This document shows, piece by piece, positions 1-10,332 of a DNA stretch of 64,000 bases; within the stretch, counting starts at the first letter, position 1; each line of letters opens with the position of its first letter. The notes under the pieces were generated by a model. That model was given only the letters and a program-made list of their open reading frames with translations. It ran no database searches and had not been told where the DNA came from. The position numbers and the translations under genes are program-made. Source of the stretch: Gerris lacustris (Eukaryota > Arthropoda > Insecta > Hemiptera > Gerridae); NCBI GenBank assembly GCA_951217055.1, contig OX578276.1, forward strand, positions 17,963,430 through 18,027,429, written 5' to 3'.

Positions 1-1
1 T

Positions 2-3000
2 TTAGCTAGCTATTCTCATCACTTGAGCTATATAGAAAATAGTGCTTTCCATGATTTGCGATCAGATTTAGAAACTACTAAACAACGTGCTTTACTAGCA
101 ATAACTGAAAATCAAGAACAACAAGAGAATCAGATCATGGAGTTAGGAATTAAACGACATGTTGTTAGTTCTGTTCGTCAAGATAAAAACAAGCACCGCT
201 ATGATACTATACCTGGTAGCAGCTATAAGGACACTACTAATGTTGACGGGTTGATTGATAAGTTGAAAGGTGAGCCACAATTATTGGACACTTGGTTACA
301 GTTAAAATGCATCGAACTTACCCGCTATAAACTTGAAGATTTATTTTCTAATTTTGATGCAGTAAAAAGCAAGTCCCTTGAAGAACAAGGTCAGCCAAGT
401 GATTTAGAAAATAAATTAAAAGATATAGAACAGCTCTTCATTGAGAAGTATAGACTTGCTACGTTGCAAGAAATTGCAAAGCAGTTACCACCTTATCAAG
501 AAGTTACAGATAATATAGATTTTACACTGGAAAGTGCAATAAGATGCCTAGTTGAAGATAAAGGAAAGGATAACATCGCCCATCCTATTTTGGGAACTCT
601 AAATCAATATCTTTACGAATATAATAAAGAGCAACGTGAGAAGATCTCTAAATTTTGCGAAGAAGAATTGCAGAACAGCAGTGAAATTCTGAAACCCTGT
701 TTGAAACTGTTTGAAGAAAGAAACTCGGATGCACATGCAGATATTAAAAAGATCTATGACAAATATGAAGAACTTGTAGAAAAACAGGAAGGTCCGCTAT
801 CTCAGCCAAGGCATGCAAAAGCATTCGATGTTTGGATTGAAAGTATTAAATGTTGTAAAGATATGCAAAAAGAGTACAAAGATCACATTCTAGAAAAAGG
901 ACCAAAATCAGATGGCTATAGGGAATTATTGGCCAATATCTTTGATGTTAATATAAGACTATACGCTGAAGATCAAGATAACGAATTATACCTGCAAGAT
1001 AATCACAATGCTTCATCTAAAAAGGCTGTTCACGTATTATATAGAGGTAATGAATTCATAGAATTAAATATCAACAAAAACTACTTAAGACTGGAAGAAG
1101 AAAGAAAAATAAAAAATGATCTTTACGCAAAGATTCTTAAAGAAATTGAGCCATTTAAGAAAAAACAAGAGTTTGATGATTATTTAAAGAATGCAGCCTT
1201 TTTAGCTGATAACGCCCTTTTAGAAGATGATCAATATTTTAAAGAAGACGTAATTAAAAAAATCATAAAATACTTCACTGGTGAGGAAATTCAAGAGTTA
1301 AAGCCACGGCTTGAAAAAATTACATTTAAATATATTGGTTCACAAGGAATTTTGCATAATGTATTGAAGCGTTTTTCTAGTGAAGGAAAACATTTATCTT
1401 ATCAAGAATTGTGCTATCTAATAAATTCAATTTTATCTTGTATTATTGAAGATAGAAAACTGCAGAACACTTTTTGTTGGATTGTTGCTGCACATTCTCA
1501 AAGAAATTGGATAGACGAGTTGATATTGCTGCAACTCGAAAATCATTTCAAGAAACAGTTGGATGAAAAATCTAAATGGCGAGAATACTTATCGAAAATA
1601 GAAAAGAAAGAGGTTTTGTTGTTATTTGGTGCAAAATTAGATCTCGGTGGCTCAATTTCTACCCGGTGTATCGAAGACACTTTACATCTATTGAGGAATA
1701 TTTCCAATGAAACAGTAAGTCTAGAAGGACTAGAATTATCTGAATGGCCTTATTTACTCAAAGAAAAATATTGGCTATGTAAGCTGTTACCACTAACAAA
1801 CTGGCAAGGAAATGAAGAATTACAAACAGCTTCTTATTATCTTTTGTCTATAGAGAATTTAGTTGGCACTGATTTAGTAGAGAAATTACTGAAAGCTCTG
1901 GAAGAAAAAAATCAAGTGTTGTCTCCTGATGTGCTTACTAACATTTTATCTAATTTTCATCTTGAAAAATGGAACCTGACTGAAGAGGAATTAAAAACCA
2001 TTCGCAATTGTAACTTAAGTGAATGGGCACAAAAAATACAGCATGCATTTACTGCTGATCAGAAAGATCGAGATATAACACAACTTGTCAAGTTAATAAA
2101 AGGTAACGCTAATACCTCAAAAAAAATTACTGATAATTTATTAATGATTGCGGATTCTATCACGAGTATTTGTGATAAAAAGTATGTAATCGACGGAAGG
2201 TCTTTAGGCAGTTTTACCGAAAATGATATTACAAATTGGGTAGAAAAATTTCAAAGTTGTATTACGAATGAAGGAAAGCAAAATATTAAGAATAAAATTC
2301 TTGCTGTAGTAGATAGAGCGATAGAGCTAAAAAGAGGATTTAAGCTCCGTGATACTCAAAGATTAACTGTATTAATATTACTGACAAATGATAGTAACAC
2401 CTTAGCACAAGTGTCTACTGGAGAGGGAAAATCTTTAATTGTAGTAGCAGCATCGGTTATAAAGGCACTTTGTGGGGAGAAAGTAGATATTATAACTAGC
2501 TCTTCTGTGCTAGCTAAACGTGATGCTGAGGATAATAGAGATATCTATAACTTATTTGGTATTAACGTATCACATAACTGTAGTGAAGACATTGAAAAAA
2601 GAAAGGAAGCGTACTCAAGCAACCAGATAGTATATGGTGATCTATCTAATTTTCAACGTGATTATCTGTTGGATAGATTTTATGGGAAAAATATTTTGGG
2701 AGATCATGATTTTTCAAATATAATCATCGATGAAGTAGACAGCATGTTGCTCGATAAAGGCAATAATATGCTGTACTTATCTCACGATCTTGCTGGCTTG
2801 GATAAATTAGAATCTATTTATATTTATATTTGGCTGTGGATTAATAGACCTCCTTTGGACCATGAAGATATTGTCAATTCTTTTGACATTCAAGCAATTA
2901 AAGAAGCAGTGGTAAGTGACTTATATGGATTAGTGAAAAAAGAAGATATTGCAAAGCTTGGACCTGAATTAAGTGAGCAACATAAATATGTTATATGGGA

Positions 3001-5311
3001 ACGTTTGGTTAAAGCTGAGATTTTAGACAATCAGGGTAAATTATTAAAACAAAATATTGATGATAATAAACTCAATGAAATACTTTTACCTGAATTCTCT
3101 AGATATAAAGATCGTCTCAATTACCTTTTAAAAGAGTGTATTGAAAGAGAAATATTTGTACATGTCCCTAACCATCTAAGGTCGTTTGTTGAAAAGAACC
3201 TGGAATCTTGGATTCAAAGTGCAATAACTGCGTTTTCAATGAAAGCAGGACAGGATTATGTAGTGGATGTAGATAGAACTGGAACTAGTCCAGATCGTAA
3301 TCCTAATATAACAATTCTAGATAGAGACACAGGAACAGATTTAGCGAATTCTCAATGGGATGATGCATTGCACCAATTTTTACAACTCAAACATGGATGT
3401 AAATTATCTTTGCAAAGCTTAAAAGCTGTTTTTATCTCTAACGTTTTTTTCTTTCAATTGTACATTAACTTATATGGATTAACGGGCACTTTAGGGTCGC
3501 AAAGAGAAAGAGATTTACTGCGGGAAATATATAAGGTAGACTTTGTAACTATTCCTACAGCTAAATCTAATAAATTTCACGAGGACATGTCCATTTTAGG
3601 TACTGGAAAAAAGGAATGGATAAATCACATACGTAATGAAGTAAAAAAACTCACTGAAAAAAAGAAAAGGTCTGTATTAATTATCTGTGAAACGGTGAAT
3701 GATGTAGAAGTGTTACACAAAGCTCTTGGGGGGAAAGATGCAAAACACATCCATACCTATATACGTGATTACGAAGAGTTCCATTTTGCACAGGTTAACA
3801 AAAAGCTGGAGCAGGGGCAGATTATTATTGCAACAAACTTAGCAGGTCGTGGGACTGACATAAAAATTACAGAAGGATTGAGGAAAGCAGGAGGGTTGCA
3901 TGTTTGCTTAACTTATTTACCTAGCAATATTCGGATTGAAAAGCAAGCGTTCGGAAGAGCAGCAAGATGTGGAGATAAAGGTTCCGGTCAATTAATCGTT
4001 ATAGATTCAATAGGAAAAGAATACAGTAATTCAAGGATATTAAATTTAAAGAAAGAGCGTGATGCGGAAGAATTACGTCGAATATCAGATATTAATGTCT
4101 ACTATGAAACTCAGATTAAAATGGAAGAAAGCTGGTTAAAAACATTTAAAGAGCAGTACGAAAAATTGAAAATAAACCTTGATGGTAATAATGTACCTAC
4201 TGAAGTTAAGGGAATTCTGTTACAGAGCTGTTTAGATAAATGGGCTTTCTGGTTAGACGAAAATAGTAAATGTATAAAGAATATAAAGGATGAGCAAAAC
4301 ATAAGGAATTGTAACAGCTTGCTGGATAAGTTTATATCGCAACTAAACAATTTAGATACTTCATATGATGAAGTTTCACTTGATAGCAAAAGCTGGCTAC
4401 CTTGGGTTGAAGAGAATCCAGCCCAAATGGTTAAACTTGGTAAGTACCTCTCTCAGAATAATAAGCACGATAATGCCATTAAATTGTTTGATGAGGTCAT
4501 TAAGACAGAACCGTATTTTTCTGAAGCTGCACATTATTACAAGGCATTTGCACTAATAAAAAAGATTGACTGGGAACAAAAGCCTTTGGGAGAGAGAAAT
4601 AAGCAAACCTTGGATGAATTCAAGGAAGAATTGCGAAAAGCTGCATGGCTTTTTGATAAGCACAGAACTTTTGCTATGAATGCAGCAGGTATTATCGGTA
4701 AGCTTAAGGAAACGAATAATAAAAATATTGTTCAAGTCGAACCTTACGAAGAACAAACAAAGAACGTTGCTAACCTTTATTATATGTTTTCACGATCATT
4801 AGATGATATTTTTGGCCACACTATTACTCCTCAATCTTTTATTAATTATGAAATTAATGAAGTGCTGGCTGAAAGAATGTATAAAGATCTTCTTGAAATG
4901 GGTATCTTAAAAAAGCCGAGAGTAAATAAGAACTTTTCCAAAGAAAGCCTAAAAACAATCAGTTCTAATTATGGAGTATTGTTCGAAACATTAAACAATT
5001 TTCTTTCTGGATATCAGGACATAAATTTAAAAGAATTTCAAGAAGCATTAAAAAAAGCTGTACCATTACCTAGCAAAGAAAAATTTTGGAAATTGCTGAT
5101 CCAAGAACAAGTCTTATATGAAGAAGTTAAGTATGTTGTAGTTGACAATGAAAGATTAAGCCAAATTGATCCTTCACTATTGGACATTTTAACTAAAAAA
5201 AAGTTGAACAAGCAAACTCTTGAGCTCAGCAATGAGCAAATTCTTCTAAATGTAGTATGGATTACGCAAAATAAAAATTACGATAACGTCTTTAAAAAAA
5301 GGAATTCGTAG
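2..5311 (+). CDS. SecA-like ATPase part of a giant bacterial-type gene (5'-incomplete, then frameshifted)
   Basis: The frame is open to the left edge of the window. The first candidate start at 23 is TTG, so the true start probably lies upstream. Numbering from that codon, a SecA-type helicase motor is clear: Walker A STGEGKS at 798-804, DEVD at 903-906 where SecA has DEAD/DEVD, GLTGTLG near 1152-1158, NLAGRGTDI at 1272-1280 and FGRAARCGD at 1310-1318. The last two correspond to the SecA AGRGTDI and GRSGRQGD motifs. The roughly 800 residues before the motor are charged, helical and not recognised. A TPR-like helical stretch follows near 1460-1515. Normal SecA is about 800-900 residues, so this is a SecA-motor fusion and not a housekeeping translocase. 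No intron is visible. Insect-type transposons follow on the same molecule, which favours gene transfer from an intracellular bacterium into a host chromosome. The donor is unknown. Motor identity is confident; function and expression are not. Confidence 0.8.
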   Translation, partial: LASYSHHLSYIENSAFHDLRSDLETTKQRALLAITENQEQQENQIMELGIKRHVVSSVRQDKNKHRYDTIPGSSYKDTTNVDGLIDKLKGEPQLLDTWLQLKCIELTRYKLEDLFSNFDAVKSKSLEEQGQPSDLENKLKDIEQLFIEKYRLATLQEIAKQLPPYQEVTDNIDFTLESAIRCLVEDKGKDNIAHPILGTLNQYLYEYNKEQREKISKFCEEELQNSSEILKPCLKLFEERNSDAHADIKKIYDKYEELVEKQEGPLSQPRHAKAFDVWIESIKCCKDMQKEYKDHILEKGPKSDGYRELLANIFDVNIRLYAEDQDNELYLQDNHNASSKKAVHVLYRGNEFIELNINKNYLRLEEERKIKNDLYAKILKEIEPFKKKQEFDDYLKNAAFLADNALLEDDQYFKEDVIKKIIKYFTGEEIQELKPRLEKITFKYIGSQGILHNVLKRFSSEGKHLSYQELCYLINSILSCIIEDRKLQNTFCWIVAAHSQRNWIDELILLQLENHFKKQLDEKSKWREYLSKIEKKEVLLLFGAKLDLGGSISTRCIEDTLHLLRNISNETVSLEGLELSEWPYLLKEKYWLCKLLPLTNWQGNEELQTASYYLLSIENLVGTDLVEKLLKALEEKNQVLSPDVLTNILSNFHLEKWNLTEEELKTIRNCNLSEWAQKIQHAFTADQKDRDITQLVKLIKGNANTSKKITDNLLMIADSITSICDKKYVIDGRSLGSFTENDITNWVEKFQSCITNEGKQNIKNKILAVVDRAIELKRGFKLRDTQRLTVLILLTNDSNTLAQVSTGEGKSLIVVAASVIKALCGEKVDIITSSSVLAKRDAEDNRDIYNLFGINVSHNCSEDIEKRKEAYSSNQIVYGDLSNFQRDYLLDRFYGKNILGDHDFSNIIIDEVDSMLLDKGNNMLYLSHDLAGLDKLESIYIYIWLWINRPPLDHEDIVNSFDIQAIKEAVVSDLYGLVKKEDIAKLGPELSEQHKYVIWERLVKAEILDNQGKLLKQNIDDNKLNEILLPEFSRYKDRLNYLLKECIEREIFVHVPNHLRSFVEKNLESWIQSAITAFSMKAGQDYVVDVDRTGTSPDRNPNITILDRDTGTDLANSQWDDALHQFLQLKHGCKLSLQSLKAVFISNVFFFQLYINLYGLTGTLGSQRERDLLREIYKVDFVTIPTAKSNKFHEDMSILGTGKKEWINHIRNEVKKLTEKKKRSVLIICETVNDVEVLHKALGGKDAKHIHTYIRDYEEFHFAQVNKKLEQGQIIIATNLAGRGTDIKITEGLRKAGGLHVCLTYLPSNIRIEKQAFGRAARCGDKGSGQLIVIDSIGKEYSNSRILNLKKERDAEELRRISDINVYYETQIKMEESWLKTFKEQYEKLKINLDGNNVPTEVKGILLQSCLDKWAFWLDENSKCIKNIKDEQNIRNCNSLLDKFISQLNNLDTSYDEVSLDSKSWLPWVEENPAQMVKLGKYLSQNNKHDNAIKLFDEVIKTEPYFSEAAHYYKAFALIKKIDWEQKPLGERNKQTLDEFKEELRKAAWLFDKHRTFAMNAAGIIGKLKETNNKNIVQVEPYEEQTKNVANLYYMFSRSLDDIFGHTITPQSFINYEINEVLAERMYKDLLEMGILKKPRVNKNFSKESLKTISSNYGVLFETLNNFLSGYQDINLKEFQEALKKAVPLPSKEKFWKLLIQEQVLYEEVKYVVVDNERLSQIDPSLLDILTKKKLNKQTLELSNEQILLNVVWITQNKNYDNVFKKRNS
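5291..5311 (+). other. Frameshift in an A7 run joining the SecA-like and OTU-like reading frames
   Basis: The upstream frame reads TTT AAA AAA AGG and stops at TAG 5309-5311. The -1 frame is open from 5299 through the same A-run to 7710, with the same base composition and Lys/Glu-rich style. One base lost or gained in the A7 run at 5294-5300 explains this most simply. A programmed -1 shift is less likely, because the zero-frame codons do not form an ideal X-XXY-YYZ heptamer. Confidence 0.75.
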
Positions 5312-7710
5312 AGATTGTAGGCAAAAACAGATATGAAATACTAAAAGAAAAAGGTGTACTTTCATTTAACAAGAAGGCGGATATAGACCCAAGTAAAATT
5401 GAATCTAGGGTTCTTTCTTGCTATGATTCCATTGCTATAGAAGATTTCACTAATAAAGCAAATATTACAAAATCTGAAGCTGAGAAAATTTTAGCAGAGC
5501 TTGTTGAACAACAAGTTCTTGAGAAGAAGGATGACTCAGAAAATAGTGTTTATGTACTAAAAATGGAATTTGATCAAATTAATCAAGTTCAGCTTTTTTC
5601 ATGTCCAGTTTATGAGAATGCTGTAAGGGGATTATTGTCTGTATGTTTCTCCTATAGAATTGCTCTTCAAAGAATTGTAGAACAGATGAAAGAAAATGAC
5701 TTTCCTATCCGCCTTCAATTAAAGCCCAAACCACATCAAAGTTTAATCATGGAATTATTAGACCAGAAGGTAATCAGACCTACTACGGTCACACCTGAAG
5801 ATGAAGACTTAGAGGAAAAGTTAAGAAGAAAATATAGTCAAACAATGAGTATAGATACAATTAGAAATATTGTTAGCACTTTGAAAAGATCAAGAGGTTT
5901 ATTGAAAGCTTTGAAGGTTCCTGATTGTAAACTAAAATCTTTCACGGAATTATATGGTCAAAGTATAGAAAATACAGAAGAAGTACGCATATTTTTTCTT
6001 AATGGATTAGATCTACTTCTACAGTTAGAAGAGAAGAAATGGACCCTAAACATGATTCTCAACACCACAGCAGTATTGGCTTTGGGAATATGCCAAATAG
6101 CCGTAGGTACTTTAATAGAGTTATTTTCAGTGGCTAGTATGACTCATGTTGGTGCTGCGCTTGTTGATCAAGGTGTAAATGATCTCTTCTTTGCGATGGG
6201 TACTTTTAAATCAGGTTATTTTAGTTGGGAAGCTTATGGCCAGTATAAGCTTGAAAGTATTTTGACCACTGCCATTACTTATGGCCTGGGAGCTTTCCTT
6301 TCAAGAGGTGCTAGGTTATCTCGTTTTGGTAAAAAACTAGCTGGATCTAGCTTTAAAGTTGGTGGAAAAACAGAAATGTGTGGCACTCAATTAATTAAAG
6401 CTGTAGGTTCGAGGGTAGTAGGAAAAGAAGTTTTAAAACGTATAATATTAAAAGCTACAAAAGGTCTTACGCTCGGCTTTGCTTACGCAGGAGTTGATAC
6501 AGTTGTTGAAAATTACCTTCAAGTACTATGCAGAGACATAGCATCTAGCATTTTATCAAACATTGAGCAAGAGGTGGAAAAACATAACATTTCTAAAAGC
6601 TTAAAAAAACTCTATGAGGCATTGGGAAAAGAAAAGGCAAGGAATATAATGAATGATTTAACCAATAGTGTTTTTACTGAACATGAGTTAAATGCAAAGT
6701 TTATTTCAATAGCTAACAAGATTGAAAGTAGCGTAATTCAAGGAATTGAAAATGGTCTTAGAAGAAGTAAACAAAATAGTAAGTTCACCAATCGTATGCA
6801 TACTATCAACAGATTGAATGTTTGGAAAGAACGCTTTAATCATATTGCTGAAATAATAACAATGGTTGGTAATTTATTAGATAAGTTAGACAAGAAAATA
6901 ATAAAAAAATTAGATGGAAAAGTTGAAAATCAAAAACGGGATGGATACGAGGAGTTCAAGAAAGAACATATTGATCAATGGACGTCATTGATTCGCGAAA
7001 AAGCTGGGCAAGTTGTATCAAAGCATATTATAAGCCCTATCCTTAATAAAGGCGCCAATCTTCTGGTTAAACATGTAGGAAAGGAATTGCAAAAAGAATA
7101 CAAGTCTTACAAAGAAAGTGGGTACTTAAAGCGATTAAAAGAACTGAAACAGGAGTATAAGGAAAGGCTACTGAGTGAACAACAATGTGACAATAGATTT
7201 GAAATAAAAGACCATATTACAGAAAAATATCATAAAGATTTGCTAAAGTTGATGATTAAAACTAGAAATCCTGACTTACTCGCAGATATAGTTCGAGAAA
7301 ACATTCCAATGGACATGACATGCGTTAGTGCTTGTACTCTAGCAATATATAAGGTACTAAGAGAACGTGGAGTTGAGATTCCAGGACTAACAATTATTGT
7401 TGAAGGAGATAGTGGTATAAGAAAATTAGATTTCTCTTCAACAGATAGAGCGGAAGGAATAATTATTAAACTTAAGCTTCAAGATAATCATTTTCAGTTT
7501 AGTGGAAGTGGTGTATCGGAAAGCAGCAGAGTCGGTGAATCAAACAACAATTGTTTATATGAAGCTTTAGCACAAGCTGTACCTGAGGTCAGAGATGTAA
7601 CTCCAGAAATGTTCAGAAATTTAGTAGCTAACTGTATAGAACGTGATGAAGGAATACGGGATTGTCTTGGAATACGGAGCCTTGCTGGATGTGACATGTC
7701 AGGAGTGTAA
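5299..7710 (+). CDS. C-terminal half of the giant gene: hydrophobic hairpin plus OTU-like cysteine protease core
   Basis: The frame is open from 5299; the first ATG is at 5563, giving 715 residues. Numbering from that Met, residues about 164-190 and 230-247 are hydrophobic and glycine/alanine-rich, and could be membrane-inserting. A long Lys/Glu-rich helical stretch follows. Near the end, NNNCLYEALAQA (Cys at about 664, codon 7552-7554) resembles the catalytic Cys block of OTU deubiquitinases (usual form D-G-N-C-L). The following VTPEMFRNLVANCI resembles the next OTU helix. The catalytic His expected downstream is not found before the stop at 7708-7710; the frame appears broken again near 7640-7710. 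SecA-motor plus OTU architectures suit host-interaction proteins of intracellular bacteria, but the role here is inferred. As it stands the protein probably lacks a complete active site. Confidence 0.6.
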   Translation, partial: KEFVEIVGKNRYEILKEKGVLSFNKKADIDPSKIESRVLSCYDSIAIEDFTNKANITKSEAEKILAELVEQQVLEKKDDSENSVYVLKMEFDQINQVQLFSCPVYENAVRGLLSVCFSYRIALQRIVEQMKENDFPIRLQLKPKPHQSLIMELLDQKVIRPTTVTPEDEDLEEKLRRKYSQTMSIDTIRNIVSTLKRSRGLLKALKVPDCKLKSFTELYGQSIENTEEVRIFFLNGLDLLLQLEEKKWTLNMILNTTAVLALGICQIAVGTLIELFSVASMTHVGAALVDQGVNDLFFAMGTFKSGYFSWEAYGQYKLESILTTAITYGLGAFLSRGARLSRFGKKLAGSSFKVGGKTEMCGTQLIKAVGSRVVGKEVLKRIILKATKGLTLGFAYAGVDTVVENYLQVLCRDIASSILSNIEQEVEKHNISKSLKKLYEALGKEKARNIMNDLTNSVFTEHELNAKFISIANKIESSVIQGIENGLRRSKQNSKFTNRMHTINRLNVWKERFNHIAEIITMVGNLLDKLDKKIIKKLDGKVENQKRDGYEEFKKEHIDQWTSLIREKAGQVVSKHIISPILNKGANLLVKHVGKELQKEYKSYKESGYLKRLKELKQEYKERLLSEQQCDNRFEIKDHITEKYHKDLLKLMIKTRNPDLLADIVRENIPMDMTCVSACTLAIYKVLRERGVEIPGLTIIVEGDSGIRKLDFSSTDRAEGIIIKLKLQDNHFQFSGSGVSESSRVGESNNNCLYEALAQAVPEVRDVTPEMFRNLVANCIERDEGIRDCLGIRSLAGCDMSGV

Positions 7711-8290
7711 AGTCTCTGACCATTTACAAAGTCGCCTTGAACGCTTTTTTCGTTTTAGTGGAATTACACAAAGGGTGTCCGAACAAACAAATATAATTAG
7801 AGATGAAGTAGTCACAACTGGAGCAAGTCAATATCAAGATCAGAGTAGCAAAAAAGGAAGAGATATCCATGCGGCTCATGTAATGTAGTCAGAGCTGGTA
7901 AGATAAATCCCATGATAGCAACCCGATCTAAGAAGCATTATAAGGAACTTGTAAATTTTCTGGTCATACAAAAAAAGTTCCCAAGTATGCAAACGTGTGG
8001 GCATGGAATAGGTGGAAATATTGATAAGTTTTAAACAAAGAATCAAAATAAAATATTAACCATACATTTTAAAGGAAATCTTACCGACAAAGATATAAGC
8101 ACAATAATAGACATTAAGGAAGATTTCATAGCCCAAGTAGACAAAGAAATTAATACAGGAAAGCTTGGTGACAAAGAAAAGTCGAAGCTCATAGAGACAA
8201 AGATTGCTTTAACCGATGTTACAATTGAATCACTGTTTGAAAATTGAAAGAATGGATATTCAGTTGGCAAAGGCATGGATGTTTATCAAT
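7643..8290 (+). pseudogene. Degraded 3' tail of the SecA/OTU gene
   Basis: Coding-like sequence continues past the stop at 7710 but jumps frames. Frame 2 is open 7643-7888 and frame 1 resumes around 7865. An in-frame TAA lies at about 8032-8034, after which the same frame is open again to a TGA near 8245. The peptides keep the Lys/Ile/Asp-rich style of the upstream ORFs, for example TIHFKGNLTDKD near 8060-8095. At least two shifts and one stop mark this end of the gene as a pseudogene. Confidence 0.55.
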
Positions 8291-9319
8291 AGGGAAACAA
8301 CGGTGGTAATTTTCTCTATTCGTTCTCTACATTTCTATTACGGAAAGTTTAAATTCTAAATTGAATAGAGAAGCAAGTCGTAAAAATTCCACACTTTTTA
8401 ATTATGTCGATCAATTATTTTGATTGATGAATAACTTGGTGAATTTGGCAATAGTATTGATATCAATTTTAGCAATAAGCATTGTCATTGTAACTTTAAT
8501 TTTCTCTTATTTATACCATTAAAAATTGCTGTGTAGTATCACAGTCACAGTCACAATCCTACCCACTAATCTAAAAGTGAGTGAACTTGAAGATGATATA
8601 GAAAAATTAAAAACGAAAAATAAGTCGCCTAAACAGGACTAAAAGGATATAAAATAACACTACTCCGAAAATGTATGAACAATCATGGATCGGTGTAGCC
8701 AAGCGGTTAGCGATAAACTGACAACAACTCTGAAAACTGAAACCTAGGTCTAAACACCAGAGAGATGAGACATGTTTCACTCTGATAGTTTCATCCACTA
8801 GATGAGTAGAGAAGCGGGATCCTACAAAAGATGGCTGGACATGGCTCACTTGGTAAAGATGGCCTGGAATAAAAAATCAGCGAATTCTGTACCCATATGT
8901 TAAATATAAAAAAAAAGAGTCAAAATTATTTGTGCAAAAACTATTGAGAAAAGGGAAAATCCAGAATTTACCTAATGATCTATTGAGCATCTAACTACCT
9001 GTCACCTTCATTTTCTTTTTATTTTTGATTGATCCTCGCCATCCTCAAATTCCAGTATAATTAATATAAGTGAAGAGACATCCTCAAATCCCAAATATAA
9101 TTAATTTTAGTGAAGAGGCATCCTCAAATTTCCATATGATAAATTTTAATGAAGTAACTTTTTGCTCAATTTCTAATCAAGTGATGCCATTGCTGAATTG
9201 AGTTGTTTGTGTCCTTAGAATTTGTTATATTAAAGAACATAAACTTAAATTTATACTGGCCCAACCCTCTGAACGCGTTTGGATCCACTGTGATTCCATG
9301 CAGTGCTAAGGCTGGTGGT
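8291..9319. other. Non-coding stretch after the transferred gene, with a weak tRNA-like relic
   Basis: No gene is seen. At 8694-8775 the phrase TAGCCAAGCGGTTAG fits a tRNA box A, and GGTCTAAACACC about 40 nt later is a poor box B. This could be the head of a decayed tRNA-derived SINE. From 9040 to 9150 there are three loose copies of a unit with ATCCTCAAAT and TAATTT-type AT blocks, spaced about 55 bp apart. Confidence 0.3.
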
Positions 9320-9573
9320 GGTTGGATTCCAAGTAGATCCAAACGGTGGTTGGATTCCAAGTGGATCCAAACGGTGGTTGGATTCCAAGTGGATCCAAAC
9401 GGTGGTGGGATTCCAAGTGGATCCAAACGGTGGTTGGATTCCAAGTGGATCCAAACGGTGCCGGTGGTTGGATTCCATGTGGATCCAAAAGGTGGTTAGA
9501 TCCCAAGTGGATCCAAACGGTGCCGTTGTTTGGATCCCAAATGTTGCCGGCGGTTGGATTCCAAGTGGATCCA
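9320..9573. repeat. Tandem 28-bp minisatellite with a BamHI-site core
   Basis: About nine head-to-tail copies of a roughly 28-bp unit containing GGTTGGATTCC and GTGGATCCAAACGGT. Internal units are nearly identical; outer units carry changes such as a GCCG insertion. Because 28 is not a multiple of three, the array gives open frames in several phases on both strands. These ORFs are a by-product of the repeat, not genes. Confidence 0.9.
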
Positions 9574-10332
9574 ACCACACCCTTCTGGCACTCCGCAGCT
9601 CTTTTCCTTGTGTCTCAGGCAGAACCCTCTTACAAGAATCCGGCAGATCCGCTGGCGTTTGTATTCACAGAGGATCCCAACAACAATGTTTTTAAACCAT
9701 TAACTTTTAAATCGTGTAATCTCATGTGGTATTATTTAAAACCGCCGGAAAAATAAAATAAAATACAATACAATAAAACACGTTGAAAGTAAAACTGAAA
9801 TTAAAACATTCACCATAGGTTATATGTTTTAACCCTCAGAGCCTAAAATATTAAAGCTTCCTAAGATTAAAATAAAAAAAGAATACCTTTGTCTCCATTC
9901 ATTAAAAATTGATTTTTATTAATGTAGAAGTGATTTTCGAATATATTAAGGTTAATTGGTAAATTAGGCTACAGGTAATGGGTAGTTAACGTAACCTAAA
10001 AATATATGTAAATCGTATATGGATAGCAAATTTTAAAACAATTTTAATATTTTTTAAATTAGAAAAAAAATATTATTTTAGAATATAAATATTGAATAAT
10101 TACATAATATTAATAATTAAGTTATAACAAGTGAAAAATAAATGGTAAATACATATGTGGTAATTAAGTGGTAGGTATATTATGTATAAGTTCAATGCTG
10201 TACCAATAATCCGTTTTTCCTGATTTTCAGTTACGAGTATGATGGTATTTCTATTAAAATCGTTTATAAAATAAATTATATGATATAAGCAATCATTATG
10301 ATATATTTTAATTTTATTAAAATTAAATAATG
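9574..10332. other. AT-rich non-coding DNA
   Basis: Very AT-rich from about 9760. I see no gene, RNA or well-defined repeat. Confidence 0.5.

Noticed and set aside
5291..5311. Programmed -1 frameshifting as the main explanation
   Set aside because: Zero-frame codons TTT AAA AAA AGG do not form an optimal X-XXY-YYZ heptamer, and an A7 indel is simpler; kept only as an alternative.
1..8290. Plain bacterial symbiont contig
   Set aside because: The same sequence continues into LINE, hAT and LTR elements and histone genes, so a host chromosome is more likely unless the contig is chimeric.
9320..9573. CRISPR-like array
   Set aside because: Units are contiguous tandem repeats without unique spacers, in a eukaryotic context.
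9166..9756. Overlapping ORFs with WIPSGSKR or GIQPPFGSTW repeats
   Set aside because: Products of the 28-bp minisatellite in all phases; no start context or homology.
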